Shown here in pieces: positions 57,199-64,000 of a stretch of DNA of 64,000 nt. Both the position numbers and the translations under genes were made by a program. Origin of the DNA: JAMHWF01 sp048500255 (GTDB lineage Bacteria > Pseudomonadota > Gammaproteobacteria > Burkholderiales > Burkholderiaceae_C); NCBI GenBank assembly GCA_048500255.1, contig JASNYH010000003.1, positions 310,001 through 374,000 of the forward strand, read 5' to 3'. Under the pieces are notes generated by a model that saw nothing but the letters and a program-made list of their open reading frames with translations, had not been told where the DNA came from and searched no databases. Every line of letters begins with the position of its first letter. Position 1 is the first letter of the stretch.

Positions 57199-60100
57199 TC
57201 AGCCCTGCGGCGGCGTCGACGCCGCTGCTGCGCCACCGCTCTCGAACGGCAGGCGGACCTGCGACAAGTCCTTGCGCGTCTCGACCAGCACGAGCGGCCC
57301 CTCATCGACATCCACCACGGGCTTGCGCTCGCGCGGCACGCGCGGCGCCACCGGCTCGGCGGCGATCGCCGCCTGCGCGGCGCGAACCTTGTCGGCGTCG
57401 GAACGCACCCACTCGAGCCCGGCCGACTGCGCCACGTTGGCGAGTTCGTCGGTCGGCAGCACGTAGGGCTCGGCAGCGGACGCAGCCGCCGGCGCGGCGG
57501 CCGGCGTGATCGGCTCGACAGCGGCTGGCTGCTGCGCGGGCGGCGTCTCGAACGAGGCCGGCGGCACGCTCGGCGCCGCCGTCGCCGGCTCGGCCGTCTC
57601 GGCGCTCGGCGCAGCCGGAGCGATCCGAGCCGGCGGCGCGACCGGCTCAAGCGCGGCCGCCACCGGCGCGACGGTCGCCGGCGGCGTCGCCGCCGTGGGC
57701 GTGCCCTCGGCCCACCACGGGGTCGCCGTCGTGTCGGCGCCGGCTGCCGGCGCGGCGACGTCGGCAGCCTCGCCTTCGCTCACGCGTTCGTCGCGGCGCC
57801 CGCGGTCGCGGCCCCGGCCGCCACGGCGCCCGCGACCTTCGCGCGTCGATTCGCCTTCGGTGGCGGCGGCGTCGTCGGTGGCCGCAGCCGCCGTCGCCGT
57901 GTCGCCTTCGGCGGGGGGCTCGAACGGCTGCTCGATGTCGCCGAGCGCCAGTTCGCTCGCCGTCTCGGCGGCGGCGGCATCGCGCGCCGCGTCGTCGCGT
58001 CCGCGACCGCCGCGGCGGCGGCGACGGCGGCCTCCTTCACGCTGTTCGCCGCGCGGCGTGCCATCCTCCGTCACGCCGGCGCCGGCTTCGCCCGGCACCG
58101 TGTCGACGAAGGCTTCGGCGCTGATCGCCTCGGCAGCGGCAGCCGGCGCCGCCTCGGCGCGCGGAGTCCGCTCGGGCCGCGGGCCGCGACGGCTTTCGGC
58201 GCGCTCGCCGCCGGCAGCCGCGGCTGCTGCGCCGCCTTCGGCGCGTTGCTGCGCTTCGTCGCGCCGTCCGCCGCGGCCGTCACGCCGCTCGCCGCGCTCC
58301 GCCCGCTCGCCGCGTTCGCCTCGTTCACCGCGCTCGCCGCGCTCGCCGCGCTCGCCGCGCTCGCCGGCGCTGCCGCGCTCGGCTCGATCGCCGCGTTCCG
58401 TGCGCCCGCCGCGCTCGCCGCCGCGGCCTCCACGGCCGCCGCGTTCACCGCGCTCGCCACGTTCGCCACGTTCGCCACGTTCGCCACGGCGCCCATCGCG
58501 CCGCTCGCCGGCGCCCGCCGGCGTCGTCGCGGCTGCGACCGTCGCCGGCGTCGCCGCGGCGGTTCGCGGTGCCGGCTCGGGTTCGCCGCCGAACAGCTTG
58601 CGCACCCAGCCGAAGAAGCCCTGACCGGCCGGCGCGGCCGCGCGCACCGGCGCTGCCACGGGCGCCGGCGCCGCCGGGACCGGCTTCGGCTCGGGCAGTG
58701 GCGCGGGCGGCTGGTCGGGCAGGATGCCCTTGATCACCGGCTCCTGCTTGGCCTTGCCGCCCTTGTCGCGGCGCGTGATGCCGACCTCGTCGTCGGGCTC
58801 CTCGATCATCGAGTAGCTGGCCTGCAGGTTCTCGAGGCGCGGATCGTCGTGGCGCAGGCGCTCGAGCTTGTAGTTCGGCGTCTCGAGGTGCTTGTTGGGC
58901 ACGAGCAGCACGGTGACGCGCTGCTTGAGCTCGATCTTCGTGATCTCGGTGCGTTTCTCGTTGAGCAGGAACGAGGTGACCTCGACCGGCACCTGCACAT
59001 GCACGGCGGCGGTGTTCTCCTTCATCGCCTCTTCCTGCACCATGCGCAGGATCTGCAGCGCGCTCGACTCGGTGTCGCGGATGTGGCCGGTGCCGTTGCA
59101 GCGCGGGCAGGTGATGTGGCTGCCTTCGCTCAACGCCGGGCGCAGGCGCTGGCGGCTCATCTCGAGCAGGCCGAACTTGGAGATCGAGCTGAACTGCACG
59201 CGCGCGCGGTCCTGGCGCAGCGCGTCGCGCAGCCGCTGCTCGACCTCGCGGCGGTTCTTGCTCTCCTCCATGTCGATGAAGTCGACGACGATCAGGCCGC
59301 CGAGGTCGCGCAGCCGCATCTGGCGCGCAATCTCGTCGGCGGCTTCGAGGTTGGTGCGCGTCGCCGTCTCCTCGATGTCGCCGCCGCGCGTGGAGCGCGC
59401 CGAGTTGACGTCGACCGACACCAGCGCCTCGGTGTGGTCGATCACGATCGCGCCGCCGGCGGGCAGCGTCACCGTGCGGGAGAACGCCGTCTCGATCTGG
59501 TGCTCGATCTGGAAGCGGGAAAACAGCGGCGCATCGTCGCGGTAGCGCTTGACCTTGGATGCCGACTCGGGCATCACGTGGTTCATGAACTGCTGCGCCT
59601 GCTCGTAGATGTCGTCGGTGTCGATCAGGATCTCGCCGACGTCGGAGGTGAAGTAGTCGCGGATCGCGCGGATCACGAGCGACGACTCCTGGTAGATCAG
59701 GAAGGCGCCCTTTCCTGCCTTGGACGCGGCGTCGATCGCCTCCCACAACTTGAGCATGTAGTTGAGGTCCCACTGCAGCTCGGCGGCTGAACGGCCGATC
59801 CCCGCGGTGCGCGCGATCAGGCTCATGCCTTTGGGGTATTCGAGCTGGTCGAGGTTCTCCTTGAGTTCCTCGCGGTCCTCGCCCTCGATGCGCCGGCTGA
59901 CGCCGCCGCCGCGCGGGTTGTTGGGCATCAGCACGAGGTAGCGGCCGGCCAGCGAGACGAAGGTCGTCAGCGCCGCTCCCTTGTTGCCGCGCTCCTCCTT
60001 CTCGACCTGCACGAGCAGCTGGTCGCCGTCCTTGATGGCGTCCTGGATGCGCGCGCTGCGCGCGTCGACGCCTTCGCGAAAGTAGTTCTTCGAGATTTCC

Positions 60101-60312
60101 TTGAACGGCAGGAAGCCGTGGCGGTCCTCGCCGTAGTCGACGAAGCAGGCCTCGAGCGACGGCTCGACGCGCGTCACCACGGCCTTGTAGATGTTGCCCT
60201 TGCGCTGTTCGCGCCCCTCGATCTCGGTCTCGAAGTCGAGCAGCTTCTGGCCGTCGACGATCGCCAGGCGGCGCTCTTCTTGCTGCGTCGCGTTGATCAG
60301 CATGCGTTTCAT
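57199..60312 (-). CDS. rne: ribonuclease E
   Basis: A 1037-residue endoribonuclease, the scaffold of the RNA degradosome. The catalytic half contains S1-type RNA binding ([22 protein letters not shown]), the DNase I-like core with [10 protein letters not shown] and VSVDVNSAR, and the zinc link [11 protein letters not shown]. The C-terminal half (from about residue 550) is disordered: Arg/Gly/Glu repeats ([19 protein letters not shown], encoded near 58260-58490), then Ala/Glu-rich sequence. The last 60 residues end with [24 protein letters not shown] at 60312 has GAGGAG upstream. A 5' GTG two codons earlier is possible but less likely. Confidence 0.96.
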   Translation of the reverse strand: MKRMLINATQQEERRLAIVDGQKLLDFETEIEGREQRKGNIYKAVVTRVEPSLEACFVDYGEDRHGFLPFKEISKNYFREGVDARSARIQDAIKDGDQLLVQVEKEERGNKGAALTTFVSLAGRYLVLMPNNPRGGGVSRRIEGEDREELKENLDQLEYPKGMSLIARTAGIGRSAAELQWDLNYMLKLWEAIDAASKAGKGAFLIYQESSLVIRAIRDYFTSDVGEILIDTDDIYEQAQQFMNHVMPESASKVKRYRDDAPLFSRFQIEHQIETAFSRTVTLPAGGAIVIDHTEALVSVDVNSARSTRGGDIEETATRTNLEAADEIARQMRLRDLGGLIVVDFIDMEESKNRREVEQRLRDALRQDRARVQFSSISKFGLLEMSRQRLRPALSEGSHITCPRCNGTGHIRDTESSALQILRMVQEEAMKENTAAVHVQVPVEVTSFLLNEKRTEITKIELKQRVTVLLVPNKHLETPNYKLERLRHDDPRLENLQASYSMIEEPDDEVGITRRDKGGKAKQEPVIKGILPDQPPAPLPEPKPVPAAPAPVAAPVRAAAPAGQGFFGWVRKLFGGEPEPAPRTAAATPATVAAATTPAGAGERRDGRRGERGERGERGERGERGGRGGRGGERGGRTERGDRAERGSAGERGERGERGERGERGERGERAERGERRDGRGGRRDEAQQRAEGGAAAAAAGGERAESRRGPRPERTPRAEAAPAAAAEAISAEAFVDTVPGEAGAGVTEDGTPRGEQREGGRRRRRRGGRGRDDAARDAAAAETASELALGDIEQPFEPPAEGDTATAAAATDDAAATEGESTREGRGRRGGRGRDRGRRDERVSEGEAADVAAPAAGADTTATPWWAEGTPTAATPPATVAPVAAALEPVAPPARIAPAAPSAETAEPATAAPSVPPASFETPPAQQPAAVEPITPAAAPAAASAAEPYVLPTDELANVAQSAGLEWVRSDADKVRAAQAAIAAEPVAPRVPRERKPVVDVDEGPLVLVETRKDLSQVRLPFESGGAAAASTPPQG
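58260..58493. repeat. short tandem repeats inside rne
   Basis: Nine-base units of the CGCTCGCCG type repeat in near-perfect arrays (around 58330-58370 and 58440-58490) and code for RGE steps in the disordered half of RNase E. Some units are CGTTCGCCA variants. Confidence 0.7.
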
Positions 60313-61010
60313 CTGCACTCCTCGCGCCGCACTGGGGACGGCGCTCGCTCACTGTCGCCGCCGGCGAGCCGGCGGGCGACCGATCGATGCAAGAGAAACG
60401 ACGAGGAACCGGTGAAGGAATCGCCCTGGACCGCGGATCGATCGCCGTGCGGCGATCAGCTTTGCGGCGTTGGCGCGTGCGTCGGTGCGGTCACGCCGGA
60501 CGGATGGCGCCGGGCCTGCCGGATCGGCAGGGCGGCGGCGCCGCCGGTCCACGCCGGCCCGCGCGCCGGCTCGCCACGAGGGCGGGGCGCGTGCAACGAG
60601 TGCATCGGGAGGAGGGCGTGGGCCGGGGATGACATCCGGTGTGCGGGTGCTCGACGCGGGCTCCAGGCTCGAAGCGCCGGCGGGGCCGTCGTGATGGCGA
60701 CGGGGCGCGCCTTCGGTTCATGGCCTGGGGCCTGAAACCTTGTCTTCCTGAATCTCAGGGGTTCGTTCTACGTTTCTTCTGCCGCCCGAGACTGCCGGCC
60801 GCACCATCACGTGGGGATGGAGCCTGCCGCAGGCGCGTGCGTTGCATCACCTGGATCGCGCAATACGCGCGATCGCCACGAAGCCGGCCGAGGTGCGCGG
60901 GTAAACTCCGCAGAATCAAACACTTACAGCACGGGCGTGGTGCGGCGGATTATACGGGGCAATCGTCGTTGCCGGCGGGAGCCGGCTTGAATCCCGGCGC
61001 GCCGGCCCCG
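60313..61010. other. 698-base gap between divergent rne and rluC
   Basis: No believable protein gene lies here; the short frames have no family features. It most likely carries the long 5' leader of rne, which in other bacteria is used for autoregulation, and the rluC promoter. A minus-strand TATAAT sits at 60949-60954, about 640 bases before the rne ATG. Confidence 0.5.
60949..60954 (-). promoter_or_regulatory. perfect TATAAT box, candidate rne promoter
   Basis: Six-of-six -10 match on the minus strand. If used, the rne leader would be roughly 630 bases. No good -35 at 16-18 bases. Confidence 0.4.
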
Positions 61011-61982
61011 GTGCAGCGGCTGACGATCGACGACGGATCGGCCGGCCAGCGCCTCGACAACTTTCTCGTGCGCATCCTCAAGGGCGTGCCCAAGACGCAC
61101 GTCTATCGCGTGATCCGCTCGGGCGAGGTGCGCGTCAATGGCGGGCGCGCGCAAGCCGACACGCGGCTGGCCGCCGGTGACGAAGTCCGCGTGCCGCCGG
61201 TGCGCGTCGCGCAGCGCGCCGAACTGCCCGCTGCGCCGCCGCGCGAGTTCCCCGTCGTCTTCGAGGACGAGCACCTGATCGCGATCGACAAGCCGGCAGG
61301 CGTCGCCGTGCACGGCGGCAGCGGGGTCGCCTCGGGCGTGATCGAGCAGCTGCGTCGCGCGCGCCCGCAGGCGCGCTTTCTGGAGCTGGTGCACCGCCTC
61401 GACAAGGAGACGTCGGGCCTGCTGCTGATCGCCAAGAAGCGCTCGGCGCTGACGTCGCTGCAGGATCAGTTCCGCGCGCGCGGCGCCGACAAGGCGGTGC
61501 GCAAGACCTATGCCGCGCTCGTCGTCGGCGCCTGGCCGCGCTCGCGCAAGGTGATCGACGTGGCGCTGCACAGGTACCTCACCGCCGAAGGCGAGCGCCG
61601 CGTGCGCGCCGTCGATGCCGATGCGGCCGACGCCGGCGCGGGCCGGCGCGCGATCACGCTGGTGAAGGTCGAGCAGCCCTATGCCACCTTCACGCTGCTC
61701 GACGTGACGATCAAGACGGGCCGCACGCACCAGATTCGCGTGCACTTGCAGGGCGAGGGCTATCCGATCGTCGGCGACGCCAAGTACGGCGATTTCGCGC
61801 TCAACAAGGCGCTGGCGCGCGGCGCGCCGGTGGCGGGAGTGGCGCCGGGCACGCGCTTCGAGCGCATGTTCCTGCACGCGCGCGCGCTCGCCTTCGCCCA
61901 CCCCGCGAGCGGCACGGCCGTCGAGCTTGCGGCACCATTGCCGGCAGAATGCGCCGCTTTGCTGCGCGCCCTTCGTCCATGA
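61011..61982 (+). CDS. rluC: 23S rRNA pseudouridine synthase RluC
   Basis: A 323-residue enzyme from the GTG at 61011 (E. coli RluC is 319 residues). An S4 domain (AGQRLDNFLVRILKGVPKTH) precedes the catalytic domain with the Asp in VHRLDKETSGLLL and the RTHQIRVHL motif. It makes pseudouridines in the large-subunit rRNA. In-frame TTG codons at 60987 and 60969 are alternative starts, as there is no ATG nearby. The rne-rluC divergent pair is standard in proteobacteria. ATGA overlap with the next gene. Confidence 0.93.
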   Translation: MQRLTIDDGSAGQRLDNFLVRILKGVPKTHVYRVIRSGEVRVNGGRAQADTRLAAGDEVRVPPVRVAQRAELPAAPPREFPVVFEDEHLIAIDKPAGVAVHGGSGVASGVIEQLRRARPQARFLELVHRLDKETSGLLLIAKKRSALTSLQDQFRARGADKAVRKTYAALVVGAWPRSRKVIDVALHRYLTAEGERRVRAVDADAADAGAGRRAITLVKVEQPYATFTLLDVTIKTGRTHQIRVHLQGEGYPIVGDAKYGDFALNKALARGAPVAGVAPGTRFERMFLHARALAFAHPASGTAVELAAPLPAECAALLRALRP

Positions 61983-62650
61983 CTGCCGTCCGCTCCCGCC
62001 GTTTCGATCTCGTCGTGTTCGACTGGGACGGCACGCTGTTCGATTCCACCGCGCTGATCGTGCGCTCGATCCAGAATGCCTGCCGCGATGTCGGCGTCGA
62101 GCAGGTGCCCGACGACCGTCAGGCTGCCTACGTCATCGGCCTCGGTCTCGAGGACGCGCTGCGCAGCGCCGTGCCGGGGCTCGCGCGCGAGCGCTATCCC
62201 GAGCTCGCCCGCCGCTATCGCCACCACTATCTGGGCAGTCAGCACGAGCTGAGCCTGTTCGACGGCGCGCTGCCCATGCTGCATGCGCTGAAGGCGCGCA
62301 ACCACTGGCTGGCGGTGGCCACCGGCAAGAGCCGTCGCGGCCTCGACGACGTGCTCGGGATGGTGCAGCTCAAGGGCCTGTTCGACGCCACGCGCACCGC
62401 CGACGAGACGGCCTCCAAGCCCGACCCGCGCATGCTCGACGAGCTGATGGTCGAGCTCGGCGTGGCGCCCGAGCGCACGCTGATGATCGGCGACACGACG
62501 CACGACCTGGCGATGGCCGAGAACGCCGGCACGGCCAGCGTCGCCGTCGCCTACGGCGCGCACGAGCCGCTGGCCTTCGCCGACCACGCGCCGCTGGCCG
62601 TCGTGCATTCGACGCCCGAGCTGCACGCCTGGCTCGAACGGCATGCCTGA
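61979..62650 (+). CDS. HAD-family phosphatase (Gph-like)
   Basis: A 223-residue haloacid dehalogenase-type hydrolase. The nucleophile Asp is in VVFDWDGTLFDSTALI, the Lys in ASKPDPRML and the acid pair in IGDTTHDLAMAENAG. Sequence resembles phosphoglycolate phosphatase but could act on another small phosphate. ATG at 61979 overlaps the rluC stop. Commonly found behind rluC in this order. Confidence 0.9.
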   Translation: MTAVRSRRFDLVVFDWDGTLFDSTALIVRSIQNACRDVGVEQVPDDRQAAYVIGLGLEDALRSAVPGLARERYPELARRYRHHYLGSQHELSLFDGALPMLHALKARNHWLAVATGKSRRGLDDVLGMVQLKGLFDATRTADETASKPDPRMLDELMVELGVAPERTLMIGDTTHDLAMAENAGTASVAVAYGAHEPLAFADHAPLAVVHSTPELHAWLERHA

Positions 62651-62734
62651 GCGCGGGCGGCAGCGTCTGTTGGTATCCTTCCCCGGACACCCAGCCGCCC
62701 GCTCCGGCGAGCGCTGCTCCACCGGACCGCTGCC

Positions 62735-63757
62735 ATGACGCCTGACGACTCGCCGCCCACCGAACCCCGCTTCTCGGCCACGTTGCCGCCGCCGGCGGGG
62801 GCTTCCGCGGCCGGTGCCGCGCCGTCGCGCGCGGCACCGGGCTGGAACGGCGCGCTCGAGCAGTTCGCGCGCGACTACCTCCGCGACCGGCGCAGCGAGC
62901 GGCGCTGGCGCGTGTTCTTCCGCCTCGCCTGGCTGCTGCTGTTCGCGCTCGTCGCCTGGGCGCTCGTCTCGCAGCGCGTCGGCGGCGCCGCGCCGCAGGG
63001 CCCGCACACGGCGCTGATCGAGCTGCGCGGCGAGATCTCGTCGGATTCCGAGGCCAGCGCCGAGAACATGATCGCGTCGCTGAAGTCGGCGTTCGAGGAC
63101 GCCTACTCGCGCGCCGTCGTGCTGCGCATCAACTCGCCCGGCGGCAGCCCGGTGCAGGCCGGCATCATCAACGACGAGATCCGGCGCCTGAAGGCCAAGC
63201 ACGACAAGCGCGTCTATGCCGTCGTCGACGAGGCCTGCGCCTCGGCGGCGTACTACGTCGCCGTCGCCGCCGACGAGATCTATGTCGACAAGGCGTCGAT
63301 CGTCGGCTCGGTGGGCGTGCTGATGGACGGCTTCGGTTTCACCGGCGCGCTGGATAAGCTCGGCATCGAGCGTCGGCTGATGACGGCCGGCGAGAACAAG
63401 GCCATTCTCGACCCGTTCTCGCCACTGTCGGACAAGCACCGCGCCTACATGCAGGCGATGCTCGACCAGATCCACCAGCAGTTCATCGGCGTCGTGCGCC
63501 AGGGGCGCGGCGAGCGCCTGAAGGAGACGCCCGAAACCTTCTCCGGCCTGTTCTGGACCGGCCAGAAGGCCGTCGAGCTCGGGCTGGCCGACAAGCTCGG
63601 CAACCTCGACTACGTGGCGCGCGAAGTCGTCAAGGCCGAGGAGGTCGTCGACTACACGGCCAAGGAGAACGTCGCCGAGCGGCTGGCCAAGCGCCTGGGC
63701 GCGTCGATCGGGGCCGGCGCGGTGCGCGCGCTGCGCGGCGCGGCGACGGTGCAGTGA
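62735..63757 (+). CDS. S49 family signal peptide peptidase (SppA-like)
   Basis: A 340-residue membrane-anchored protease. One membrane segment (about residues 63-80, AWLLLFALVAWALVSQR) follows a basic cytoplasmic part; the protease domain has RINSPGGSPVQAG, the catalytic Ser in DEACASAAYY and a Lys in YVDKASIVGSVGVLMDG. This is the short, single-domain SppA form. It should digest leftover signal peptides in the inner membrane. The ATG at 62735 is preceded by no strong ribosome binding site. 84 bases after the phosphatase gene. Confidence 0.9.
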   Translation: MTPDDSPPTEPRFSATLPPPAGASAAGAAPSRAAPGWNGALEQFARDYLRDRRSERRWRVFFRLAWLLLFALVAWALVSQRVGGAAPQGPHTALIELRGEISSDSEASAENMIASLKSAFEDAYSRAVVLRINSPGGSPVQAGIINDEIRRLKAKHDKRVYAVVDEACASAAYYVAVAADEIYVDKASIVGSVGVLMDGFGFTGALDKLGIERRLMTAGENKAILDPFSPLSDKHRAYMQAMLDQIHQQFIGVVRQGRGERLKETPETFSGLFWTGQKAVELGLADKLGNLDYVAREVVKAEEVVDYTAKENVAERLAKRLGASIGAGAVRALRGAATVQ

Positions 63758-63774
63758 GCCCGCCCGGCGGACGA

Positions 63775-63790
63775 GTGTGAATGATTCTCG
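63775..63790 (+). promoter_or_regulatory. weak Fur-like motif before bfr
   Basis: GTGTGAATGATTCTCG contains the small palindrome GAAT-G-ATTC and loosely resembles Fur half sites. It lies about 90 bases before bfr, in a 121-base gap. Weak call. Confidence 0.2.
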
Positions 63791-63878
63791 GGCCGAACGC
63801 AGGGGCATGGGCATTGCGTTGCGCCGCCCGTCCACGCAGCGTTAGGCTGTGCCGCCGACGCAGAACAAGGAGCTTTCC

Positions 63879-64000
63879 ATGAAGGGCGACGCCAAGGTCA
63901 TCGAATACCTGAACCGCCAGCTGAAGAACGAGCTGACGGCGATCAACCAGTACTTCCTGCACGCGCGCATGCTCAAAAACTGGGGCTACGAGCGCATGGC
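63879..64000 (+). CDS. bfr: bacterioferritin (partial, N-terminus)
   Basis: The first 40 residues read [20 protein letters not shown] and continue [20 protein letters not shown] before the window ends. This is the first helix of bacterioferritin, with the ferroxidase Glu in LKNELTA and the haem-contact region beyond the edge. AAGGAG lies just before the ATG. Iron storage; probably iron-responsive. Confidence 0.93.
   Translation, partial: MKGDAKVIEYLNRQLKNELTAINQYFLHARMLKNWGYERM

Noticed and set aside
56959..59790. 943-codon plus-strand frame opposite rne
   Set aside because: It is the mirror of a high-GC gene: Arg/Gly/Ala-rich, low complexity, and rne on the other strand is unmistakable.

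Overview
The window is a 64 kb stretch of a very GC-rich chromosome, almost certainly from a betaproteobacterium of the order Burkholderiales (Rubrivivax/Leptothrix/Methylibium-like). This rests on the protein families, the use of GTG and TTG starts, and the conserved order rpmF-plsX-fabH-fabD-fabG-acpP-fabF-rpoE-rseA-rseB-mucD-lepA-lepB-rnc-era-recO-pdxJ-acpS-nagZ. No tRNA, rRNA, IS element, prophage or CRISPR array was seen. The assignment below genus-group level is inference.

Region 1 (1-10.7 kb) is ordinary chromosome: a MOSC-domain protein cut by the window edge, an AsmA-like protein, a UbiH-type flavin monooxygenase, a DsbC-type isomerase, an M61 peptidase with a PDZ domain, a DUF3108 protein with an apparent frameshift, a conserved hypothetical, an enoyl-CoA hydratase and lysS.

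Region 2 (10.7-35.0 kb) is a surface-polysaccharide island entirely on the minus strand, lying between lysS and a DEAD-box helicase. Read in its own direction it has rfbBDAC (dTDP-L-rhamnose), a MarR-type EPS regulator, a Wzx flippase, a large methyltransferase, a five-gene CDP-hexose module (rfbF, rfbG, an RmlC-like epimerase, a C-methyltransferase, an NAD-dependent reductase), a Wzy-like polymerase/ligase, two GT2 glycosyltransferases, a WbpG/HisH/HisF amidotransferase module, an FnlB/FnlA/C-methyltransferase/FnlC module, a WbuB-like transferase and a WecA/TagO-like initiating transferase. The logic points to a Wzx/Wzy-type glycan on undecaprenyl phosphate containing L-rhamnose, L-FucNAc converted to its acetamidino form (L-FucNAm), and at least one C-methyl-branched 6-deoxyhexose. 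No wzz, wza/wzc or ABC exporter is present in the window. This is the most interesting part of the window.

Region 3 (35-38.6 kb) has an RhlE-like helicase, an RsmI-like tetrapyrrole-methylase-fold enzyme, a Maf pyrophosphatase and YceD. Region 4 (38.7-44.3 kb) is the type II fatty acid synthesis cluster starting with rpmF. Region 5 (44.4-48.7 kb) is the sigma-E envelope stress operon ending in mucD. The 430-base gap after mucD holds a strong candidate small RNA and DnaA-box-like sites. Region 6 (49.1-57.2 kb) is lepA to nagZ, a dense, translationally coupled run. Region 7 (57.2-64 kb) has rne on the minus strand with a long possible leader, then divergent rluC, a Gph-like phosphatase, an S49 peptidase and the start of bacterioferritin.
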